Virus record (IMG/VR): IMGVR_UViG_3300031787_000971
Coordinates: 1 to 21,365 of that record
DNA length: 21,365 nucleotides
Direction: 5' to 3' (one strand)
Source: a virus
Each line of letters opens with the position of its first letter. Within the stretch, counting starts at the first letter, position 1. Positions 6,347 to 13,881 of this stretch are shown one piece after another. A model generated the notes under the pieces. That model did not search any database and was not told the DNA's origin. It was given only the letters and a program-made list of their open reading frames with translations. The translations under genes were made by a program, and so were the position numbers.

Positions 6347-9151
6347 TTATGCCACCACAATGTTGAGTGCGCCAGAACGTTTGTTGTACTTACGCAACTC
6401 GGTCACGATTACGTCCGCCAATGATTCGTCAGCAATCTTGCTATTGATTGTGATGTTGTACACGTCGCCACCGCCGAGTTGATTGTTCGGCACAATCTTG
6501 CCAGAACTGGACGGCACAAACAGTTCTCGTCCACGCTCGCCAACAATGTACGGATAACCCGAATCAACCATGCCACCAGCGGCTTTGCCCTTCTTCGGAC
6601 GCTTCTTCGGTGCCTGCACACCTGTTTGCTTTTGCGCACGCTGTACTTGTTGAGCCGTCAACCCTGTCCGTGCGGCACGCACCTCACGTTCCGCCTCAGC
6701 AAGATTCAACTTGGCTTGCGTCTCACGGTCAACCGCCTCAGCCACAGCATCGGCTCGTGATGCCTCAGTTTCTTTGGCGGAGTTCAGTTCGTCCAATGCG
6801 TCCTTGTATGACTGTGACCCGACAGCGGCACCATTGATTGCCTCATTCAACGCCGTTTGTGCCGTAGTAATGGCGTTTGTTGCTTCCACTTCGGCGTTCT
6901 TTGCCTCAGTCAATGCCAACTCCGAAAGCGTCAACTCATCTTGTGCCGCCTTCACTGCGGCAGGGTCAGAACCAGCCCGTGCAGTGGACAACGCCAGTTC
7001 TGCCGCAGTCACACCAGCCACAGCGTCACGCAACGCAATCTGTGCCTCAGCAATCTTGCGTGGGTCATTCTCTTTCTGCGCATCAGCCAACGCCTTTTCA
7101 GCGTCGGTCTGACCGTACTTGGCAAGTGTTATGTCATCTTCCAGTTGCGCCAATGCGGCAGGGTCAGCAGCCTTTTGCATGTCTGCCAACTTCTGTCGTG
7201 CATCAATCACGCCTTGTTCCGCACGAGTCACGTCAATGGACGCACGAGTTTGGTCACGCTTTGCCTGTGCCAAATCTGCTTCGGCGGCGGCGGCTTGTGA
7301 ACTGCCTGCACCGTAACCACGCACAACTTGGTCGTAGCGTTCTTGCGCACGAGTCACGTTTTCTGTTGCTTTGGTCAGGTCGTCCTTGGCACGCTTGGTG
7401 TCTTTGATTGCGCCGTTGTAGGAACGTTGGTCAGCGCCGTATCCCTTCAATGCGGCAGTGAAGTCACGGAACTTTTCGGCGGCAGTCTTGACGGCTTTGC
7501 TAACACCATTGGTGTTGGTTTCGGTGTTCTTCAAGTCGTCCAACAACTTTTGTAGTTCTGCGTCTAGCGGAGTTACACCTGTTTTGCCAGCGTTGCCCAA
7601 AGCATTTGTGACTGTGCCAAGCGCCGTTTGTGTTTGCACCGTTTCGGCACGCATGACACGCATGGTGTCCACGAGTCGCAGAAACTTCAAGACCTGTTCA
7701 TCAGTGGCGTTTTTGAGTTGTGGCACTTCATTGCGCAAGTTGTAAAACGCCACTGTTTGTTTCGTGATTGCATCACTACCTGACGTGACCACCTTGTTGA
7801 TGTTCACACCCATGTCCAAGTATTTGCCTGCCGCCTGTTCCAGTGCGGTCAAACCACCTGCGCCTGTGTTCAGGTATTGCTCAAAGTCTTGAAGGTTGAA
7901 GTTGAACTTGGTGAGCGTGTCAATGTTTTCCTTGAACGCTTCGTCCGTCTTGTACAACTTCACCAGTGCGTCTGTTTGTGCTTGACCTTCCAGTTTCAGT
8001 GCTTCGGCAAACTCCAACGTGCGGTCAGTGGCATCGCTTTTCTTTTTGGCGTAGATGCCATACGCAATGGCGGCAACACTCAACAGGGCTGTGACACCAC
8101 CTGCGGCAATCAATGCGGCTTTGGTGGCGTTCAGCGTGATGTTCATTACTTCTGCGGCAACCTTCAATGCGCCAAGCACCGTTGTGTAGGTCACGGTGGC
8201 AACACGCAACGCACCAAACGCCAATGTGACGGCAACAACTGCCTTGCCCAACGTGCCGAGCGACATGATTGCGCCGATGCCTTTGCCAATCAGATACTCA
8301 ATGCCTGCACCAACGCCGTCCTTGCCGACCACTTGCGCAAAGTTCTGGAACACAGGCACAACTTTTGTGGTTACAAACTCGGCAAATGCCATGACAGTAG
8401 GAAGAAGCATGGTGCCAAAATCTTCGGCAAGGTTTTCAATGGCAACTTTCATGCGGTCAAAATCAGTTGCAGTGGCGGCGGCAGTGCCACCGACTTGTGA
8501 TTCCACTTCCTGCAAAATGACCTTTTGAGCATCAAGTGTTCTGTTGGTATCCACCAACTCTTTGATGAGTGCCTTTTGGTCCTCGGTGAAGTTGATGCCA
8601 GCACGACGCAACGCCGTGATTCCCTTTTCAGGGTCGGACAATGCTTTGCCGAGTTGCATTGCGGCGGCATCGGTTGAACCGAACACGTTGCCCAAGTCCA
8701 ATGACAGACGGACGGCACGATTGAAAATGTCGTTGTTGTCACCAACTTGGTTTTGGACTTGCTTGAACGTCAACAGAAGATTGGCGGACTTTTGGATTAG
8801 TTCATCGTCCACGCCAACTTGCTCGGATAAGGTGCGTGACAGGTCAGATACTTCAACTGCTGTGACACCTGCGGCACTTCCTGTGGCGGCAATAATCGCC
8901 TCGGTCTGTGCCATGACTTTTGCTGATTCCACTGCGGCGTTGACCAACTTGGTGCCAATAACACCTGCCACCACACTGCCAACACCTGCAATCTTGGCAA
9001 AAGCACCAGCAAACTTGGTTGCGCCTGCGTCCACATTGGCAAGCACTGCGCCAGTTTTGGCGGTTGCGCTGTCCAGTTTCTTGAAGTCCTTGATTGCACG
9101 GGTGATTCCTTTGGAATCAAACGTTGTAATGATGGGGACTGAAATAGCCAT
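6347..9151 (-). CDS. Tape measure protein
   Basis: At 934 residues this is the longest gene in the window, in the expected place after the chaperones and before the tail tip. Residues 1-280 show the typical N-terminal region, including ELIQKSANLLLTFKQVQNQV and AMQLGKALSDPEKGITALRR. Residues 291-370 are strongly hydrophobic (likely two or three membrane-spanning helices), as in tape measures that insert into the host membrane. About 565-845 is a long Ala/Glu/Lys/Gln-rich coiled coil with repeated A-x-x-x-L-x-x-A spacing. The C-terminus contains GYPYIVGERGRELFVPSS, a signature of phage tape measures. The protein sets tail length and helps DNA entry. By the usual 0.15 nm per residue rule the tail would be about 140 nm. 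No muralytic domain was recognised. Confidence 0.93.
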   Translation of the reverse strand: MAISVPIITTFDSKGITRAIKDFKKLDSATAKTGAVLANVDAGATKFAGAFAKIAGVGSVVAGVIGTKLVNAAVESAKVMAQTEAIIAATGSAAGVTAVEVSDLSRTLSEQVGVDDELIQKSANLLLTFKQVQNQVGDNNDIFNRAVRLSLDLGNVFGSTDAAAMQLGKALSDPEKGITALRRAGINFTEDQKALIKELVDTNRTLDAQKVILQEVESQVGGTAAATATDFDRMKVAIENLAEDFGTMLLPTVMAFAEFVTTKVVPVFQNFAQVVGKDGVGAGIEYLIGKGIGAIMSLGTLGKAVVAVTLAFGALRVATVTYTTVLGALKVAAEVMNITLNATKAALIAAGGVTALLSVAAIAYGIYAKKKSDATDRTLEFAEALKLEGQAQTDALVKLYKTDEAFKENIDTLTKFNFNLQDFEQYLNTGAGGLTALEQAAGKYLDMGVNINKVVTSGSDAITKQTVAFYNLRNEVPQLKNATDEQVLKFLRLVDTMRVMRAETVQTQTALGTVTNALGNAGKTGVTPLDAELQKLLDDLKNTETNTNGVSKAVKTAAEKFRDFTAALKGYGADQRSYNGAIKDTKRAKDDLTKATENVTRAQERYDQVVRGYGAGSSQAAAAEADLAQAKRDQTRASIDVTRAEQGVIDARQKLADMQKAADPAALAQLEDDITLAKYGQTDAEKALADAQKENDPRKIAEAQIALRDAVAGVTAAELALSTARAGSDPAAVKAAQDELTLSELALTEAKNAEVEATNAITTAQTALNEAINGAAVGSQSYKDALDELNSAKETEASRADAVAEAVDRETQAKLNLAEAEREVRAARTGLTAQQVQRAQKQTGVQAPKKRPKKGKAAGGMVDSGYPYIVGERGRELFVPSSSGKIVPNNQLGGGDVYNITINSKIADESLADVIVTELRKYNKRSGALNIVVA

Positions 9152-9153
9152 GA

Positions 9154-9756
9154 CTAACCGCCGAACTGTCCGAGCGCATTACGGCTCTGGGTCTTGGTGA
9201 ACTCGCTTTGTGCGGCACGTCGTTCAATGGACTTGTCCAACTTTGTGCCGATTGCCTTCTCCACTTGAGCAACAGCATCACGAATGTTTTTCTCAACAAG
9301 AGGCATGTTGGCTCGCACGGACTTCCACATGACACGGGACGCTTTGCCGTAACCCTCTTTTTCAAGGTTCTTGACGAAAACATTGCCACGATTGGCGGCA
9401 CCAGCCATGTCAAAAATCATTGCGCCAGCGTTCTTTTGCTGAACACGCAACACAGGCCATGAGTTTGTGAGTTGGTTCTTCCGACCACCGATTTTCACGC
9501 CAACGCCTTGTCGTGCCTTTTTCACCTCGTAATGAGGGAAAGCACCGCCACGTCGCCTGCTGTTCTGGGCAGGCTTCATGAATCCAGACAGGACAGATGA
9601 TGGAAAATCGCCTTTGACCTTCTGCACCAAAGGTTGCGACACCTTGCGGATTTCCTTGGTGGTGGCGTTGTACAGGTCACGGTCAACGTAGCGCAGTGTT
9701 TCAAGGACAGGCTTCAAGCCATGCACCTGAATACCAACCTGCATTACACCTGCCAT
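9154..9756 (-). CDS. HK97 gp10-like / minor tail protein
   Basis: This 200-residue, strongly basic protein begins VMQVGIQVHGLKPVLETLRYVD. That combination of short strand and long helix resembles HK97 gp10-family neck or tail-completion proteins. It continues through KEIRKVSQPLVQKVKGDFP and a Arg/Gly-rich patch (SRRRGGAFPHYEVKKARQG), and ends QSRNALGQFGG. In HK97-type genomes the gp10-family gene normally lies before the tail terminator. Here it lies between the tail assembly chaperone and the tape measure, so it could instead be a distinct minor tail protein. It is separated from the tape measure by only two bases. The start at 9756 has a GGTGG close to the ATG; an alternative ATG lies four codons inside. 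Confidence 0.6.
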   Translation of the reverse strand: MAGVMQVGIQVHGLKPVLETLRYVDRDLYNATTKEIRKVSQPLVQKVKGDFPSSVLSGFMKPAQNSRRRGGAFPHYEVKKARQGVGVKIGGRKNQLTNSWPVLRVQQKNAGAMIFDMAGAANRGNVFVKNLEKEGYGKASRVMWKSVRANMPLVEKNIRDAVAQVEKAIGTKLDKSIERRAAQSEFTKTQSRNALGQFGG

Positions 9757-9765
9757 GCCACCAAT

Positions 9766-10184
9766 CTACATTCTCCTGTTTGGTTGCTTATGCCGCCATT
9801 GTGCAACAGCAATCATCGTGTTCAGTATTTCTTCCGTCTCTTGCAACAACACGGACGGTGCGATGCCTGACTCCAACGCCAACCAAGCAATCAGCCAGTG
9901 GGCTGATTCTTGTCCAAAGGGACTGCACCTTCCGTTTCGTCGTCCTCAGACAGTCCGAGCGTGGACACAGTGCCAATCCAATCGGGGTCAAAAGGCATTT
10001 GTGTGTGCTTGTTGCGCTTCTCGCTGTGCCATGCAAGCCATGCAAGGTCGGTCAGGCGTAGTTCCTGCTCAAACTTGGTGACACTGCGTTGCCATGTGCG
10101 CTCAAACGCCACAAAGTCGGCAAAAACGGCATCAACCTTTTTCGTGGTGCCGTCATTGAACTCAACGGTCATTTGGATTTTCAT
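9766..10184 (-). CDS. Tail assembly chaperone, -1 frameshift product (gpGT-like)
   Basis: Translating the -1 frame after the slippery site gives a 139-residue fusion. It has 90 residues of the short form followed by GQESAHWLIAWLALESGIAP and 29 more residues ending RHKQPNRRM, with a TAG at 9766-9768. The extension has the sequence character of actinophage T domains: Trp/Leu-rich, then ALESG, then a helix ending in a basic patch. The -1 frame has no start codon of its own at a sensible place. The stop is ten bases before the next gene, so the frame fills the whole interval. This matches the conserved G/GT arrangement in siphoviruses. The product is predicted from sequence only. Confidence 0.82.
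9891..10184 (-). CDS. Tail assembly chaperone, short form (gpG-like)
   Basis: This 97-residue protein begins MKIQMTVEFNDGTTKKVDAV. A mostly helical body follows, with FVAFERTW and LRLTDLAWLAWHS, ending in an acidic segment SEDDETEGAVPL. It lies between the major tail proteins and the tape measure, the standard chaperone position, and has a GGAGAG ribosome-binding site eight bases upstream of its ATG. In lambda, gpG and the frameshifted gpGT hold the tape measure and recruit tail tube subunits. Here the acidic segment contains an in-phase slippery heptamer shortly before the stop, which allows the long form listed separately. Confidence 0.85.
   Translation of the reverse strand: MKIQMTVEFNDGTTKKVDAVFADFVAFERTWQRSVTKFEQELRLTDLAWLAWHSEKRNKHTQMPFDPDWIGTVSTLGLSEDDETEGAVPLDKNQPTG
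9915..9921 (-). promoter_or_regulatory. Slippery heptamer for -1 programmed frameshifting
   Basis: The heptamer C CCT TTG is in the correct zero-frame phase (GTC CCT TTG) and fits X-XXY-YYZ, so both tRNAs can re-pair one base back (CCC and TTT). It lies 22 bases before the zero-frame stop at 9891-9893. Downstream bases include a GC-rich ACTGGCTG segment, but I did not find a clear pseudoknot. No other in-phase slippery heptamer was seen in the last 60 bases of the frame. Confidence 0.75.
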
Positions 10185-10202
10185 TCGCTGCTCTCCGTGT
10201 TG

Positions 10203-10622
10203 TTATGGGGTAGTTGACTTTGCGAGTGTTCCACCTGTGAAGGAAACGCTGGTCATTGCCAGTTCACCGACTGCGCCAGCCACAGGAGTGTGAGCGGCGA
10301 GGTATGTGCCAGTGAGCGTGTAGGCAGGGTTGGTTGACGAGGTGGTTGCCCCGTTCGGCTTGATGATGACCGTTGTGGTGGTGCCAACAAGCGGATACAG
10401 GACTGCTTCAACGCTGTTTGACGGCGATACGGCAAAGTCCTGCATGAACTCAACATCACAGGAGTTGTTCTGCAATCCGCCAGTGAACTTGTGGGCAGTG
10501 TCGCCAAACGCCGTGATTTCCACCGAGTCCACTTCATAGTTCAGCGTGACGCTGTTGGAGTGGTCGGACAGCACAGTGCCGCCGATGGAAATGTATGCGT
10601 CTTTGAGAACGAGAACAGCCAT
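10203..10622 (-). CDS. Major tail protein, second copy
   Basis: This 139-residue tail tube protein is nearly a duplicate of the one encoded just upstream: about 101 of 135 aligned positions are identical by hand count. Shared blocks include MAVLVLKDA, NYEVDSVE, FTGGLQNNS, YPLVGTTTTV and LAAHTPVAGAVGELAMTS. The fold is expected to be the beta-sandwich tube domain that stacks in hexameric rings. This copy has four extra residues around VSPSNSVEA (65-73) and differs mostly at surface-like positions. It is twelve bases downstream of the first copy and has its own ribosome-binding site, so both are likely made. It may form part of a mixed tube or a specialised ring. Confidence 0.82.
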   Translation of the reverse strand: MAVLVLKDAYISIGGTVLSDHSNSVTLNYEVDSVEITAFGDTAHKFTGGLQNNSCDVEFMQDFAVSPSNSVEAVLYPLVGTTTTVIIKPNGATTSSTNPAYTLTGTYLAAHTPVAGAVGELAMTSVSFTGGTLAKSTTP

Positions 10623-10634
10623 GATGTTCCTTCC

Positions 10635-11042
10635 TTACGAGGTTGCCTTGACGAGCGTGCCGCCCGTAAAGGAGAGCGAGGTCATTGCCAGTTCGCCAAC
10701 TGCGCCAGCGACAGGAGTGTGTGCCGCAAGGAACGTGCCAGTGATGGTGTAAGACGGGTTGGTGGTGCTGACTGCCGAGGACGTGGGCTTGATGACAACG
10801 GTGGTGGTTGTACCAACCAGCGGATACACGGTTGCTTCCACATTTGCGGCGGCGAAGTCCTGCATCAACTCAATGTCAATGCTGTTGTTTTGGAGTCCAC
10901 CAGTGAACACATGTCCGCCACTGCCAAACGCTGTGACCTCAACCGAATCCACCTCGTAGTTGACGGTGACCGAGTTTGCGTGGTCACTCAGAGCAACGGA
11001 GTTGATGGTGATTGAGGCATCTTTGAGAACTAGAACTGCCAT
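10635..11042 (-). CDS. Major tail protein, first copy
   Basis: This 135-residue protein precedes the second copy in transcription order. It has the family's strand pattern: an N-terminal ITINSVALSDHANSV hairpin, VDSVEVTAF, FTGGLQNNSIDIELMQDF, YPLVGTTTTVVIKP, then a closing ELAMTSLSFTGGTLVK. Its location between the tail terminator and the chaperone genes is the standard place for the tail tube gene. One base separates its ATG from the preceding stop, and the ribosome-binding site GAAGGAAG lies inside the end of the preceding small gene. Which copy is the main tube subunit cannot be told from sequence. Confidence 0.85.
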   Translation of the reverse strand: MAVLVLKDASITINSVALSDHANSVTVNYEVDSVEVTAFGSGGHVFTGGLQNNSIDIELMQDFAAANVEATVYPLVGTTTTVVIKPTSSAVSTTNPSYTITGTFLAAHTPVAGAVGELAMTSLSFTGGTLVKATS

Positions 11043-11043
11043 G

Positions 11044-11214
11044 TCACTTGCTTCCTTCTGCGTCGGACTTGTTGGACTTGGTTGCTACGGCTTCAATGAA
11101 ACCGCCGTCAACCAATGCGGCGAGGTTATCAGCCGACATGTCGGTGGGAGTGACGATTGCGCCAACTTCACCGAGTGTGCAACGGTCGCTGATGACCTTG
11201 TACTGCTGTGCCAT
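11044..11214 (-). CDS. Small conserved-type protein between tail terminator and major tail protein
   Basis: This 56-residue protein was found by translating the gap. It begins MAQQYKVISDRCTLGEVGAI and ends SNKSDAEGSK. It has an excellent ribosome-binding site, AAGGAG six bases before the ATG, and its stop is one base from the next ATG. The pattern YKVISDR-x-x-LGE-x-G followed by LAALVDGGFIEAV resembles short proteins encoded next to head-tail genes in actinophages, whose function is not known to me. The tail is Lys/Ser-rich and probably disordered. It could be a head-tail joining or tube-priming factor, but that is speculation. Confidence 0.78.
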   Translation of the reverse strand: MAQQYKVISDRCTLGEVGAIVTPTDMSADNLAALVDGGFIEAVATKSNKSDAEGSK

Positions 11215-11223
11215 GTTGTCTCC

Positions 11224-11643
11224 TTATGTGTGGACAGTGAATGTGAACTGGATTTGCAGAAACTCGGCATCACCACTGGTGAGGCTTGTTATGTCTGCCG
11301 ATGTTGAAAGAATGGTTGCCTGCACCACACCGCCAAGCGTGTCGTCCGACTCAATAGCCGCACGCACGCTCTTTGAGCCTGTTGCCGACAGGTATTGGTC
11401 TAGCAGGTCGTGTGCCGTTCTGTCGGTGTATCTGCCGACGATGACATGGATTAGCCATTCCATTTGTGTAAGTGCCGCACCATTGCCCATTGTGCGGTGA
11501 TACACCACCTGTGTCAGTTCGGGATAGGCAACTGGCGGTGTCAGTTGTTCGGGTTGATAGTTGTATGTGCGCAGACCTGTAATGGTTGCCAACTTGGTTG
11601 CGATTGCTGTGGCAACTGTGTTGACGGTGGCTGGCGTACTCAC
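11224..11643 (-). CDS. Tail terminator protein
   Basis: This 139-residue protein has the mixed helix/strand pattern of lambda gpU-like tail terminators. It starts with the N-terminal helix TVATAIATKLATI and a strand segment YNYQPEQLTPPVAYPEL. MEWLIHVIVGRYTDRTAHDLLDQYLS comes next, then SVRAAIESDDTLGG and the C-terminal strand FLQIQFTFTVHT. Such proteins cap the tail tube and join it to the head connector. Its position between the head-tail connector and the tail tube genes supports the assignment. It starts with GTG at 11643, which overlaps the connector stop as GTGA. Confidence 0.75.
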   Translation of the reverse strand: MSTPATVNTVATAIATKLATITGLRTYNYQPEQLTPPVAYPELTQVVYHRTMGNGAALTQMEWLIHVIVGRYTDRTAHDLLDQYLSATGSKSVRAAIESDDTLGGVVQATILSTSADITSLTSGDAEFLQIQFTFTVHT

Positions 11644-12239
11644 GCAACACCAATGATTCTGTATGGCGAGAGAAGGTCACGCACGTCAGGGTCAACCGCA
11701 CGGACTTGGATTGCCATGTCTGCGAAGCCAACCACGCCGAGTGCGGCGTTGTATCGGGCGAATCCACGAATGGACAACAGGACTGCGGCTTCTCGCACGT
11801 CATCAGGCACAGCGTTCCAACCCCATTGGGCTGTCACTTGCACGAGCGCAGGGTCAGGGTTGTATTGCAGTGGGAATGTTTTGCCGCCGATTGCAACGAT
11901 GCGGCGATACGGGCGACCATTCAAGCCTGCGTCCAGTGGTTCCAACTGATAGTCGGTGCCTTGTGTCCATGTGTTCTCAAACGTTCCGTCTCCATCATCA
12001 TCTGTTTTCACTGTGATGCTGGTGGTTGCCATGTCGCTTACGGACACGTTGTATGAGTCCACTGGATACTGGCTGACAGCAGTTTGTGCGGTCTTGTAGA
12101 ACCAACGCCCTGTTACGCCATCAATGCGACGTGATGCGCCTTCAATCGCTTTCTCAATCAAACCGTCATCAACGTTGTCAGTGAGACGGAGTGCTGATTT
12201 GACCTCGGCAAGCGTGCAATAGCCGTTGGTGATTGCCAC
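11640..12239 (-). CDS. Head-tail connector (HK97 gp6-like adaptor)
   Basis: This 199-residue protein begins ITNGYCTLAEVKSALRL, then ASRRIDGVTGRWFY (residues about 35-48). Both are typical of the gp6/gp15-type adaptor that forms a ring under the portal. The middle is an inserted beta region (TTSITVKTDDDGDGTFENTW). The C-terminal helices VPDDVREAAVLLSIRGFARY complete the fold. It starts with GTG at 12239, just after an AAAGG ribosome-binding site that spans the end of the previous gene. No separate stopper gene is visible between it and the tail terminator. Confidence 0.85.
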   Translation of the reverse strand: MAITNGYCTLAEVKSALRLTDNVDDGLIEKAIEGASRRIDGVTGRWFYKTAQTAVSQYPVDSYNVSVSDMATTSITVKTDDDGDGTFENTWTQGTDYQLEPLDAGLNGRPYRRIVAIGGKTFPLQYNPDPALVQVTAQWGWNAVPDDVREAAVLLSIRGFARYNAALGVVGFADMAIQVRAVDPDVRDLLSPYRIIGVA

Positions 12240-12241
12240 GT

Positions 12242-12442
12242 TCAGCCTTTCTTACGCTTGGTGGCAGGTGCGATGACTGCTCGTTCCTCGTTCGGTTCTG
12301 CCGTAGCAGTTTCCTTTGTCATGTACTTGTGTTCGTATCCAAGTTCACGCAAAGCGGCATCAACTGCCTTGATTCGCTCGGGAAGATTGCGCATGACATA
12401 GCCATGTCGTTCAATCAGAAGTGCTTCAATGTGTTTGCTCAT
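12242..12442 (-). CDS. Small hypothetical protein after the capsid gene
   Basis: This 66-residue protein has an N-terminal helical half (IEALLIERHGYVMRNLPERI, then KAVDAALRELG) and a disordered, basic tail ending KRKKG. It begins at the ATG at 12442, right after a stem-loop downstream of the major capsid gene, with GAAAGG as ribosome-binding site. Small proteins with a motif like ERHGYVMR-x-x-x-ER-x-x-x-VD-x-x-LR are frequent in this position in actinophages, but I know of no assigned role. It could be a minor capsid or assembly factor. Confidence 0.75.
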   Translation of the reverse strand: MSKHIEALLIERHGYVMRNLPERIKAVDAALRELGYEHKYMTKETATAEPNEERAVIAPATKRKKG

Positions 12443-12455
12443 TTTTGCCTTTCAA

Positions 12456-12497
12456 GTGAAAGTGGGTGGCAGTCCCGACGACCACCACCCACTTCAC
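12456..12497 (-). terminator. Stem-loop after the major capsid gene (attenuator or mRNA-stabilising hairpin)
   Basis: Arms GTGAAGTGGGTGG (12485-12497) and CCACCCACTTTCAC (12456-12469) pair over 13 bp with a single bulged base and a 15-base loop. It lies in the 72-base gap between the capsid stop and the next gene. The strand after the stem is not U-rich, so full termination is uncertain. A partial terminator or 3' stabiliser would favour high capsid expression over the downstream connector genes. Confidence 0.55.
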
Positions 12498-12514
12498 ATT
12501 GCCGTGATTTGGAA

Positions 12515-13810
12515 TCAGAAGGTCGGAGTGACCAGACCCGTTCCGTTGATTTGCGCCCATGCGTTGGGGTAGCGGTTGGCGGTGTAGGCGGCGTAGCCGT
12601 ACACGACGCACAGCACGTCCAGTTCGGCACCCTTGGTCTGCTCAAAGCGCAGGTACATCGGCTCACCGTTGCCGTCCTCCCACAGGTGGAGTTCCTGCAA
12701 GTTGCCGACGTAGATGGTGTCCTGATTGGTGCCTGCACCCTGTGCGGTGGAAACGTTTGCGTCCGTGATGATTGGCAGACCAAACATTTCGTAGCCGCTG
12801 TTGCCGTATTCCACTGCGCCGTTGCCCGATGCAATGCCATTCATGTTGCGTGCCGCAGGAACAACCAACGGGCGGTTGGTGGTGTCAAGCGATGCCATGA
12901 TGAATCCAAGGCGGCGTGGGTGCATGATGATTGCGTTCGGACCACCGAAGAATGTGGACTGAACCTTCTGAATGGCATCAACCATCTTGGGGTACAGTTC
13001 CGCAACCGTCGGAGATGCGTCGGTGTAGGTCACGGTCTGTCCTGCCGAAGCAAGCAGTTCTGCAACCACGAGCGCATCAAGCGAAGTGTGGTAGGAGGAA
13101 ACGAGGTCGTTCATCACCAGCGAATCAACGTTGGTGCCACGCTCGAGCGCCTGACGGCTGACCGTCTGCTGACCTGCAATCGTCTGCACCGACACGTCCA
13201 ACTTGGTGTCGTCCATGTTCGTTTCCGAAACTGCGGCACCTTCCGTCTGAACTGCGGTGCTGGAACCAGTGGTCACCTTGCTGATGCTGATGGTCAGACC
13301 CTCAGCAGGCAGGGCGTGCTTGCGTGCGACGTTTGCAACAGGGCGACCTGCACGAGCGAACGGGGCGGCGAGTTCGGTGAGGTACTGCGGCACGATGAGT
13401 CCAGCAAAGTTTGCGCTGGTCACGTCACGACGCTCAACACGCTCTTCCTGCATGTGCCGAGTAAGACGCTCAGATGCCGCAAAGTCATTGCGGAACTGGG
13501 CGGCGTAAGCATCTGCCATGAACGAGTTGCGGTTGCCCTTCTCGTAGGTGCGTGCTTCCTTCTTGACGCTCGTGTTCACAGCAAGTCCAGCGTTTGCACG
13601 GACTTCCTTTGCCTCGGCGGAACGGGCTTCAAGGTCACGATGAGTCTTGATGCTGTCGTCCAGTTCGGCGGCGGAACGAAGTGAGGTTGCGATTGCCTTG
13701 TCCTCGTCTGCGGTCAGGTCACGTCCTTCTGCCTCGGCGGCATCAACGACTGCCTGAGCCTCAGCGAGAAAAGCGTTGCGCTTCTCAATGAGTTTCTCTG
13801 ACATTGCCAT
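12515..13810 (-). CDS. Major capsid protein, HK97 fold
   Basis: This 431-residue protein starts at the ATG at 13810, eight bases after GGGAGA; the frame stays open 15 codons further upstream but without a ribosome-binding site. Residues 1-75 form a highly charged helical delta domain (RNAFLAEAQAVVDAAEAEGR) that acts as built-in scaffold and is normally removed by the protease encoded upstream. No separate scaffold gene is present, which fits. The body has the HK97-type pattern: LIVPQYLTELAAPFARAGRP, then VSRQALERGTNVDSLVMNDL, then GPNAIIMHPRRLGFIMASLD and GLPIITDANVST. The protein closes with a GNLQELHLWEDG segment. The 71-base gap before it contains a TTGTCA that could be a -35 element, but no good -10. 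Confidence 0.92.
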   Translation of the reverse strand: MAMSEKLIEKRNAFLAEAQAVVDAAEAEGRDLTADEDKAIATSLRSAAELDDSIKTHRDLEARSAEAKEVRANAGLAVNTSVKKEARTYEKGNRNSFMADAYAAQFRNDFAASERLTRHMQEERVERRDVTSANFAGLIVPQYLTELAAPFARAGRPVANVARKHALPAEGLTISISKVTTGSSTAVQTEGAAVSETNMDDTKLDVSVQTIAGQQTVSRQALERGTNVDSLVMNDLVSSYHTSLDALVVAELLASAGQTVTYTDASPTVAELYPKMVDAIQKVQSTFFGGPNAIIMHPRRLGFIMASLDTTNRPLVVPAARNMNGIASGNGAVEYGNSGYEMFGLPIITDANVSTAQGAGTNQDTIYVGNLQELHLWEDGNGEPMYLRFEQTKGAELDVLCVVYGYAAYTANRYPNAWAQINGTGLVTPTF

Positions 13811-13881
13811 TTGGGTTTCTCCCTTTGTAGTGGCGGTTGGTGTTTGCTTTGACAAGTGAAGTTGCTAGTGCCGTGTGGCGG

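Noticed and set aside
9788-10045. Minus-strand frame of 85 codons in the chaperone region
   Set aside because: It is the third frame, not the -1 frame reached from the slippery heptamer, and its Cys/Arg-rich sequence does not resemble a chaperone.
12233-13684. Plus-strand open frame of 483 codons
   Set aside because: It lies antisense to the major capsid gene, is very rich in Cys, His, Arg and Val, has no family resemblance and no ribosome-binding site. It is a by-product of codon bias on the other strand.
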